The translations under genes and the position numbers were made by a program. DNA of 7,054 nucleotides from Anaerolineales bacterium Chloro_02 (GTDB taxonomy: Bacteria > Chloroflexota > Anaerolineae > Anaerolineales > Anaerolineaceae): NCBI GenBank assembly GCA_001603765.1, contig LUZV01000130.1:1-7054 (forward strand), written 5' to 3'. The notes under the pieces were generated by a model. That model was not told the DNA's origin. It saw nothing but the letters and a program-made list of their open reading frames with translations, and searched no databases. Position 1 is the stretch's first letter, and each line of letters opens with the position of its first letter. Below, one piece after another: positions 1 through 4,428 of this stretch.

Positions 1-126
1 CAATCACCTTGAGTCCGCGATTCAGGGCTCGGGCTATAAAATTCACGGTTCACGTATTGTCTATTACGGGGTCTGCCCCAATTGTCAACTCAAATCAAAT
101 CAGAATAAACAAGGAGATTTTTAATA

Positions 127-837
127 ATGGAACAAACAGAAGTTTTCTCAATGCCCCGCATCGGTGATCCCGCCCCAGAGTTCAAAGCTGTCACCACCCA
201 GGGTCCAATGAACTTTCCCGCGGATTACGCTGGCAGTTGGGTGATCCTCTTTAGCCACCCTGCTGACTTTACTCCCGTCTGCACCTCCGAGTTTGTCACC
301 TTCGCTTCCATGCAGGAGCAATTCCTCAAAGTGAATACCAAACTGGTCGGTCTTTCAGTTGATGGTCTCTACAGCCACATCGCCTGGCTGCGCACCATCA
401 AGGAAAAAATTGAATTCAACGGTCACAAAGACGTCGAAGTCACCTTCCCCCTGATCGAAGACATCAAAATGGACGTCGCCCACAAATACGGCATGATCCA
501 TCCCAACGATGCCACCACCAAAGCTGTGCGCGCCGTGTTCGTGATCGACCCCAAAGGCATCATCCGCGCCATGATCTACTACCCACTCTCCACTGGACGC
601 AACTTCGACGAGCTCTATCGCCTGGTCCTTGCCCTCCAGACCGCCGACGAGTTTGGCGTTGCCACCCCTGCCGATTGGCGCCCGGGAAATGACGTTATCG
701 TCCCCACCGCTGGTTCCTGCGGCGTCGCCAAAGAACGCATGGCAGCCGACAAAGCCGACATGAACTGCCAGGACTGGTTCTTCTGCCTCAAGAAGCTCGA
801 TAAAGAAACCGTCCTCAACAAAATCGTAAAAGCTTAG
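127..837 (+). CDS. Peroxiredoxin, Prx6 class (AhpC/TSA family), archaeal-type with C-terminal cysteines
   Basis: Thiol peroxidase that reduces hydrogen peroxide and alkyl hydroperoxides, expected in the cytoplasm (no signal peptide seen). The protein has 236 residues, normal for the Prx6 class. The active-site motif PADFTPVCTSE (residues 45-55) holds the peroxidatic Cys52, with Thr48 and a later Arg (about 147, in DPKGIIR) completing the usual site. The Prx6-type C-terminal domain follows (about 160-236), with Cys198 and the pair Cys214/Cys220 in NCQDWFFC. A C-x5-C pair at this place is known from archaeal Prx6-like enzymes such as that of Aeropyrum pernix, where one of the two resolves the oxidised active-site cysteine. 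The ATG start is supported by AAGGAG at 111-116, 10 bases upstream. The gene stands alone: its 3' end faces the transpeptidase gene across a shared terminator. The electron donor is not encoded nearby. The family call is secure; the resolving mechanism is inferred. Confidence 0.96.
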   Translation: MEQTEVFSMPRIGDPAPEFKAVTTQGPMNFPADYAGSWVILFSHPADFTPVCTSEFVTFASMQEQFLKVNTKLVGLSVDGLYSHIAWLRTIKEKIEFNGHKDVEVTFPLIEDIKMDVAHKYGMIHPNDATTKAVRAVFVIDPKGIIRAMIYYPLSTGRNFDELYRLVLALQTADEFGVATPADWRPGNDVIVPTAGSCGVAKERMAADKADMNCQDWFFCLKKLDKETVLNKIVKA

Positions 838-852
838 TTTGCGAAATTTGAT

Positions 853-884
853 AAAAACAGGTCTCAAATGAGACCTGTTTTTTG
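853..884. terminator. Bidirectional intrinsic terminator between convergent genes
   Basis: A 12-bp perfect stem (854-865 with 870-881, core ACAGGTCTC/GAGACCTGT) closes a 4-base loop. A run of T follows on the plus strand (878-883), and a run of A on the left side (853-857) gives a U-tract on the minus strand. It lies entirely in the 47 bases between the stop codons of the peroxiredoxin gene (837) and the transpeptidase gene (885), so it can end both transcripts. Confidence 0.93.
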
Positions 885-2075
885 TTATTTGGTAGGTGTC
901 GGAGTCGGATAGAGAATTTCTTGCGCCGGCGTGCCCATCGGTGTTGGCGTTGGGATCGGCGTCTGCCCGGATGGATCGTGCACGTACACCCAGTCGCCGA
1001 GCTTCGCCCAGTTAAACAGCCAGTGCGCGTCCCCAGGGAACATATTCACGCAGCCGTGCGACTGAGTAAACCCCAAAAGCGCGGGCCAATAAATCCCGTG
1101 GATCGCCTGAGCGTGGTTGTAATACATCGCCCAAGGCACGCCTTCCAGCGAATAGAAATCGGAGCGGTCGCGCGTATACGACCCCTGCATCTCATCCAGC
1201 TCACGCTTCTCATAAATGTAATACAGCCCCGGGTCCGAATACAGCTCCCCCGAGCCTGTTGCCACCAAGGCCGCGAACACCAAACGCCCGTCCTCATACG
1301 CTGCCAGCGTCTGATTAAAAAGATCAATACTGATCCAGCGGTTGTTATCCACCCCTTCCGGCGCGGTCCTTTCCACGACCAGCCGGCGAGACTTCAGCGA
1401 AGGGATCCATTCGCCAGGTCCGGCTTCGTACCATTCATATCCTTCAGCCTCCACAACCTGATAAACCTGGAATTCCACATACTTGTCGTAATTCTTCCCG
1501 GTTTCAGGCGCGGCAAAACTCGGCTGGGTATAACTCGGGGTAGGGTTAATCGTCCAGCCAAAATCGTTCTGCGGCGTGGCGTAAAACTCAAGCCCCTGCC
1601 AGCGCGGCCACGAATAAAATGGCGTCGCCTCCACCCATCCGCCGGACATCGTCCGCACAAAAGTGCGCCCGCCAGATTGAGCGGAATCAATCATCGTCAC
1701 ATAGCGGCTTGCCCCGTCCGGGATCGTGCGCAAAACCGCGCCGCCGCTGATGGCATCGCTTAGGCTCGCATAAACAGGAGCCTCAGCGCCGCTGATCCGC
1801 GCCACGCGCACCGGCAGATTTGAAAGCTCGGCAGGAGGCTTGGCAGCGGCAAGGTCTTGAATTGGATAAGGAAAGCCCGACTCATGCAGCCGCGCGATCG
1901 ATTGTGAAGCGCCTAGCGGCAAGCAGTCGCCTGGGTCGGTGGGGTAATAACCGGGCAAACACAGCGGGAGGTCGTAGTAAGTTTCGGGAGCTGCTGACGC
2001 TTGCGCGGCTGCGGGCAAACCGCCCACCACCACCGCCAACCCCGTCAGCAGGAGCAAAATCGTTTTCGTCTTCAT
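885..2075 (-). CDS. Secreted L,D-transpeptidase (YkuD domain) with N-terminal SH3-like region and Pro-Thr-rich tail
   Basis: YkuD-family L,D-transpeptidases form or remodel 3-3 crosslinks in peptidoglycan, or attach proteins to it, outside the cytoplasmic membrane. The 396-residue protein starts with a signal peptide: MKTK, a hydrophobic stretch (5-20), and a likely cleavage site after AQA (about 26). Next comes a Cys-containing segment (Cys39, Cys51; GYYPTDPGDC), then two stretches that could be SH3b-like wall-binding modules (about 87-151 and 197-235; weak, by pattern only). The catalytic domain spans about 246-366. It carries the family signature, with His326 in AIHG and SHGCVN at 339-344, Cys342 being the nucleophile. 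The C-terminus is low-complexity (PIPTPTP, YPTPTPTK). The ATG has no Shine-Dalgarno; the promoter's -10 box lies only 6 bases upstream, so translation is probably leaderless. The gene is monocistronic and convergent with the peroxiredoxin gene. Domain call secure; exact substrate unknown. Confidence 0.94.
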   Translation of the reverse strand: MKTKTILLLLTGLAVVVGGLPAAAQASAAPETYYDLPLCLPGYYPTDPGDCLPLGASQSIARLHESGFPYPIQDLAAAKPPAELSNLPVRVARISGAEAPVYASLSDAISGGAVLRTIPDGASRYVTMIDSAQSGGRTFVRTMSGGWVEATPFYSWPRWQGLEFYATPQNDFGWTINPTPSYTQPSFAAPETGKNYDKYVEFQVYQVVEAEGYEWYEAGPGEWIPSLKSRRLVVERTAPEGVDNNRWISIDLFNQTLAAYEDGRLVFAALVATGSGELYSDPGLYYIYEKRELDEMQGSYTRDRSDFYSLEGVPWAMYYNHAQAIHGIYWPALLGFTQSHGCVNMFPGDAHWLFNWAKLGDWVYVHDPSGQTPIPTPTPMGTPAQEILYPTPTPTK

Positions 2076-2110
2076 GCCTGCATTATACCCGTGCTAAGTC
2101 CCCGCGCCAA
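2076..2110 (-). promoter_or_regulatory. Sigma70-type promoter of the transpeptidase gene, predicted leaderless
   Basis: On the minus strand, TTGGCG (2110-2105) and a perfect TATAAT (2087-2082) are separated by exactly 17 bases. The -10 box ends 6 bases before the ATG at 2075, which puts the expected transcription start on or next to the A of the start codon. No AGGAG-like sequence lies between the -10 box and the ATG. Box quality and spacing are seen directly; the leaderless start is inferred. Confidence 0.8.
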
Positions 2111-2255
2111 TTCCCTCAGAGTGCGAGGTTGTGCAATGGCTCATCTCGATATTTGCCAGGCTATGGTTTGTTATCTGTGAAACACCTTTCTATCTCCGAA
2201 ATAATCGTCCGCGAGGCGGGTGAGGGCACAGCCATCTCCAACAAGGAAGGAGTAG

Positions 2256-2280
2256 GCTGGGTTCTGGTGTTGAACCCGGC
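2256..2280. repeat. Hairpin repeat, copy 1 (GGTTCYGGTGTTGARCCCGGC family)
   Basis: GCTGGGTTC and GAACCCGGC form a 9-bp stem with one G-T pair around the loop TGGTGTT. A second copy of the core lies at 2653-2673, matching 19 of 21 bases. There is no T run after the stem, so it does not look like a terminator. Confidence 0.6.
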
Positions 2281-2300
2281 TCACCAAAGGGATCTCAACG

Positions 2301-2455
2301 ACCCACCCCCTAAATCCCCCTCCCTCCGCTTCGCTGGAGGGGGTAATATGACGCCAATCCAACTTATGCTTAATCCTGGGCGTTCACTTCGCCGGAGGCG
2401 GTAGATTATCACACCAACCCAACCCCCTCCTGGGAGGGGGATAAAGGGGGTGGGT
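2301..2455. repeat. MITE/REP-like element with 24-base imperfect terminal inverted repeats
   Basis: The left arm (2301-2324, ACCCACCCCCTAAAT then CCCCCTCCC) is the reverse complement of the right arm (2432-2455) apart from two mismatches. Each end also carries a local hairpin: CCCCCTCC (left) with GGAGGGGG at 2336-2343, and CCCCCTC at 2423-2429 with GAGGGGG at 2434-2440. Inside lies a 17-base imperfect direct repeat (2329-2345 and 2387-2403, 15 of 17 identical). There is no open reading frame of its own and no clear target-site duplication. The element is about 155 bases, in the range of non-autonomous mobile repeats, but mobility is only inferred. Confidence 0.6.
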
Positions 2456-2552
2456 TACCGGCCTTTGTCTTAACATTCTAAGGTCAAAAACAAAATACAC
2501 GCCTTGGCCGGCACTTTGCCCAACCCACAAGTAACCACAACCTCACCCCGTT

Positions 2553-2587
2553 TGTCGGAGTGCGGAAAAGAACCGCATTCCGACCTA
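2553..2587. repeat. REP-like hairpin unit, copy 1
   Basis: GTCGGAGTGCGG (2554-2565) pairs with CCGCATTCCGAC (2573-2584) in a 12-bp stem with one G-T pair, around the loop AAAAGAA. The 35-base unit is repeated without change at 2685-2719. The following roughly 50 bases also align without gaps to those after copy 2, so the duplicated unit is larger than the hairpin. Confidence 0.85.
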
Positions 2588-2652
2588 CAGCTTAATCAAT
2601 TCTTGAGATTGTCGGGCTTCGCTACGAATAATGGACAAGTTATTGTAAGTCA

Positions 2653-2673
2653 GGTTCCGGTGTTGAGCCCGGC
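2653..2673. repeat. Hairpin repeat, degenerate copy 2 (GGTTCYGGTGTTGARCCCGGC family)
   Basis: This matches 2260-2280 at 19 of 21 positions. The two differences (C for T, G for A) and changes just upstream weaken the stem seen in copy 1. It lies between the two REP-like units. Confidence 0.55.
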
Positions 2674-2684
2674 GTATTCTCGTC

Positions 2685-2719
2685 TGTCGGAGTGCGGAAA
2701 AGAACCGCATTCCGACCTA
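2685..2719. repeat. REP-like hairpin unit, copy 2
   Basis: All 35 bases are identical to 2553-2587, 132 bases downstream in the same orientation. The stem is 2686-2697 with 2705-2716. It is followed by AGCATAATCAA and then GCTTCGCT, as in copy 1 (AGCTTAATCAA, GCTTCGCT), showing a partly decayed tandem duplication. Confidence 0.85.
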
Positions 2720-2821
2720 TAGCATAATCAACTGCAAAGGTTGCCGCGCTTCGCTCGCGATGACGGGTGAGGCGTCTGCCACCCGAGCAACAAGATCCAA
2801 AATCCTCCTTTGCAGCACATT

Positions 2822-2842
2822 GGTGAATTCGCGGTGAATTCA
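2822..2842. repeat. Paired GGTGAATTC repeat just upstream of the phzF-like promoter
   Basis: GGTGAATTC occurs at 2822-2830 and 2833-2841, with an 11-base period of about one helical turn. The same bases also form an inverted repeat, TGAATTC (2824-2830) and GAATTCA (2836-2842), with a 5-base spacer. It ends 3 bases before the -35 box at 2845, a position suited to a regulator, but it could equally be the end of the dispersed repeats to the left. Confidence 0.4.
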
Positions 2843-2844
2843 TC

Positions 2845-2891
2845 TTGCGAGCAGGGGTAAAACGGGTAGAATTATCAAAAGTAACAGGAGG
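2845..2891 (+). promoter_or_regulatory. Promoter and Shine-Dalgarno of the PhzF-family gene
   Basis: TTGCGA (2845-2850) and TAGAAT (2867-2872) are 16 bases apart, a good sigma70-type match. AGGAGG at 2886-2891 is a full Shine-Dalgarno, 5 bases before the ATG. The predicted transcript would start near 2879, giving a leader of only about 18 bases. Confidence 0.7.
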
Positions 2892-2896
2892 TCGGT

Positions 2897-3697
2897 ATGA
2901 AGATTCCGATTTATCAGGTTGACTCGTTCAGCGTGAAGCCTTTCAAGGGCAATCCGGCTGGTGTGTGTCTTTTGGAACAACCGCGCGATCCTGCCTGGAT
3001 GCAGGCGGTTGCCGCAGAAATGAACCTCTCCGAAACTGCTTTCCTCTGCCCCAAAGGCGACGACTATCTTCTGCGCTGGTTCACCCCCAGCACCGAGGTC
3101 AACCTCTGCGGTCACGCCACCCTCGCCTCCGCGCACATTCTCTTCGAATTCGGCTTTTACGACCCGGATGAGACCATTCGCTTTCACACCAATAGCGGGC
3201 TGATCACAGCCACCTTTAACCGCGGCACAATCGAGCTGGATATGCCCCTCATTCAACCCGTCCCGGCGCAATCAAGCGCCCTGCTTGAGGAAATTCTCGG
3301 CTTTATCCCTGTCGCGGTGGCGAAGTCGGAAGACGGCGCGATTTTGCTGGCGGAGCTGGCAAATACTTCCGCGATTACCGCGTTTGAGCCTGATTTTAAG
3401 AAGATCAACCGCCTTGATGCCGCCAACCTGGTCATCACCGCGGCAAATGGAAACAGCGAGTTTGACTTCATCTCGCGCTTTTTCTCTCCCCGCAGCGGGA
3501 TTCCGGAAGACCCGGTCACCGGGCTGGGGCACTGTATCCTGGCACCGTATTGGGCGCAAAAGCTGGGCAAAGAAAAGCTCGTGGCATACCAGGCTTCAGC
3601 GCGTGGCGGCACGGTTTGGTGCCGCCTGGCAAAGAACAGGGTGTTTCTGGGCGGCAAAGCGGTAACGTTATTTGCTGGCGAAGTGCTTAAGCAGTAA
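2897..3697 (+). CDS. PhzF-family isomerase/epimerase-like protein
   Basis: The PhzF family shares the diaminopimelate epimerase fold and includes the phenazine-pathway isomerase PhzF; most bacterial members outside phenazine clusters have unknown substrates. The 266-residue protein is a usual length. Family motifs appear in order: QVDSF (7-11), GNPAG (18-22), SETAF (45-49) with the catalytic Glu46, the WFTPSTEVNLCGHATLASAH block (61-80) with His73, and EDPVTG (204-209) followed by GHCILAPYW. Glu46, His73 and Asp205 correspond to the acid/base residues described for Pseudomonas PhzF. No signal peptide is seen, so it should be cytoplasmic. The start follows AGGAGG by 5 bases. No phenazine or secondary-metabolite gene lies nearby, so a phenazine role is not supported. 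A hairpin at 3709-3738 probably ends its transcript. Family secure, function open. Confidence 0.93.
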   Translation: MKIPIYQVDSFSVKPFKGNPAGVCLLEQPRDPAWMQAVAAEMNLSETAFLCPKGDDYLLRWFTPSTEVNLCGHATLASAHILFEFGFYDPDETIRFHTNSGLITATFNRGTIELDMPLIQPVPAQSSALLEEILGFIPVAVAKSEDGAILLAELANTSAITAFEPDFKKINRLDAANLVITAANGNSEFDFISRFFSPRSGIPEDPVTGLGHCILAPYWAQKLGKEKLVAYQASARGGTVWCRLAKNRVFLGGKAVTLFAGEVLKQ

Positions 3698-3708
3698 CTT
3701 TTACTTTT

Positions 3709-3747
3709 CCGGCGCTTCCAAACCCTGGCAAGCTCCGGTTGTTGCTA
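3709..3747 (+). terminator. Terminator-like hairpin 1 after the PhzF-family gene
   Basis: CCGG-GCTT-CCA (3709-3720) pairs with TGG-AAGC-CCGG (3726-3738), with one mismatch (C3713/T3734), one bulge (C3729) and a 5-base loop. It is followed directly by the U-rich TTGTTGCTA (3739-3747). It starts 11 bases after the stop codon at 3697. The tail is not a pure T run, so efficiency is uncertain. Confidence 0.6.
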
Positions 3748-3763
3748 TCAATACTTTTGGAAC

Positions 3764-3793
3764 AGGGGCAGTTTTGCCCTTTGTTTGTTGCTA
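3764..3793 (+). terminator. Terminator-like hairpin 2, in the leader of xpt
   Basis: GGGCA (3766-3770) pairs with TGCCC (3775-3779) around a GTTT loop, extended by a G-T and an A-T pair (3764-3781). The tail TTGTTTGTTGCTA (3781-3793) ends in the same 9 bases, TTGTTGCTA, that follow hairpin 1. It lies 41 bases before the xpt start, so it is either a second terminator for the upstream gene or an attenuator of xpt-guaA. I see no purine-riboswitch aptamer pattern beside it. Confidence 0.5.
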
Positions 3794-3834
3794 CACAGAA
3801 ATTAACTCATTTTGAGTGTGACAGGAGCGAAGTA

Positions 3835-4419
3835 ATGGACTTATTAAAGCAGCGCATTTTATCCGAGGGGAAAAATCTGGGGAGGGGCATCCTCAAGGTC
3901 GATCGCTTTATTAATCATCAGGTCGATCCGGTTTTGATGGACGCCTGCGGGAAGGAGTTTGCCAGGCTGTTTGCCGGTACAAGCGCTGTCAAAATTCTGA
4001 CAGCGGAGATTTCCGGAATCGCGCCGGCATTGATGGCAGGCAAGTATCTTGGTCTGCCAGTTGTTTACGCCCGCAAAAGCAAACCCGTCACCATGCCCAG
4101 CGAAGTCTACATCACCGTCGCGCCTTCTCACACCAAAGGGCACAACACCGAGCTGATCGTCTCGCCCGAGTATCTGCACCGCGATGAGGAAATTTTGATC
4201 ATCGACGACTTTTTAGCCTCCGGCGCCACAATCGTGGGGCTGGTGCGGCTGGCGCAGACGGCAGGCGCGAAGGTGGTTGGCATCGGCACCCTGGTTGAAA
4301 AAACCTTTGAAGGCGGTCGCGATAAGCTGGCTTATTTGGGCGTGCCGATCCACTCTCTGGTGTCGATTTGCTCAATGGATGACGGTCAGATCATCTTCAC
4401 AGACGAATTTGCGGCGTAG
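3835..4419 (+). CDS. xpt: Xanthine phosphoribosyltransferase
   Basis: Transfers the phosphoribosyl group of PRPP to xanthine, giving XMP, in cytoplasmic purine salvage. From the ATG at 3835 the protein has 194 residues, the length of Bacillus subtilis Xpt, and it lines up with that enzyme through LKVDxFxNHQxDPxLM near the N-terminus, SGIAPA, GLPVVYARK, the PRPP-binding loop ILIIDDFLASG, and GIGTLVEKTFEGGRDKL. The start was chosen because AGGAG (3823-3827) lies 7 bases upstream and the family N-terminus begins here. A longer frame from a TTG at 3739 would read through hairpin 2 and has no family match. The stop is 9 bases before guaA, so the two genes are almost certainly co-transcribed, and the product XMP is the substrate of GuaA. 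I could not identify a clear promoter. Confidence 0.95.
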   Translation: MDLLKQRILSEGKNLGRGILKVDRFINHQVDPVLMDACGKEFARLFAGTSAVKILTAEISGIAPALMAGKYLGLPVVYARKSKPVTMPSEVYITVAPSHTKGHNTELIVSPEYLHRDEEILIIDDFLASGATIVGLVRLAQTAGAKVVGIGTLVEKTFEGGRDKLAYLGVPIHSLVSICSMDDGQIIFTDEFAA

Positions 4420-4428
4420 GGCTGGCAA

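Larger units (their letters stand above)
2111..2844. other. Gene-free intergenic region built from dispersed repeats
   Basis: No credible gene is visible here. The short open frames on both strands lack ribosome binding sites and run through repeated hairpins; one plus-strand frame encodes the same dodecapeptide (LSECGKEPHSDL) twice only because it crosses two copies of a repeat. The stretch contains at least four repeat types, listed separately: a 9-bp-stem hairpin at 2256-2280 with a degenerate copy at 2649-2673, a CCCCCTCC-type inverted repeat at 2301-2455, two identical 35-base hairpin units, and a CGCTTCGCTCGCG-type hairpin at about 2741-2765. Bases 2111-2200 and 2460-2550 show nothing I can name. 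Repeat accumulation of this kind is common between divergent transcription units, which is the arrangement here. Confidence 0.8.

Noticed and set aside
9..40. Promoter for the peroxiredoxin gene (TTGAGT at 9-14 with TATAAA at 35-40)
   Set aside because: The 20-base spacing is too long for a normal sigma70-type promoter, and no better pair is visible in the 126 upstream bases.
882..1763. 293-codon plus-strand frame opposite the transpeptidase gene
   Set aside because: Antisense shadow: it is extremely rich in Arg, Pro and His, has no family motif, and starts inside the shared terminator.
2171..2362. 63-codon minus-strand frame in the intergenic region
   Set aside because: It has no ribosome site, runs through the hairpin repeat at 2256-2280 and one arm of the inverted-repeat element, and shows no domain.
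2553..2719. CRISPR array
   Set aside because: There are only two copies of the 35-base repeat with a 97-base gap, strong internal hairpins and no cas genes, which fits a REP-like repeat and not CRISPR.
2504..2722. 72-codon plus-strand frame with a repeated peptide (LSECGKEPHSDL)
   Set aside because: The peptide repeat is only the translation of the two 35-base hairpin copies; there is no start signal and no protein-like character.
3739..3834. N-terminal extension of Xpt by 32 codons from a TTG
   Set aside because: The extension crosses terminator-like hairpin 2, lacks a ribosome site and has no counterpart in the Xpt family; the ATG at 3835 has AGGAG 7 bases upstream.
3698..3834. Purine riboswitch before xpt
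   Set aside because: I looked for the conserved three-way junction and loop motifs of the purine aptamer, expected from Bacillus xpt, and did not find them; only simple hairpins are present.
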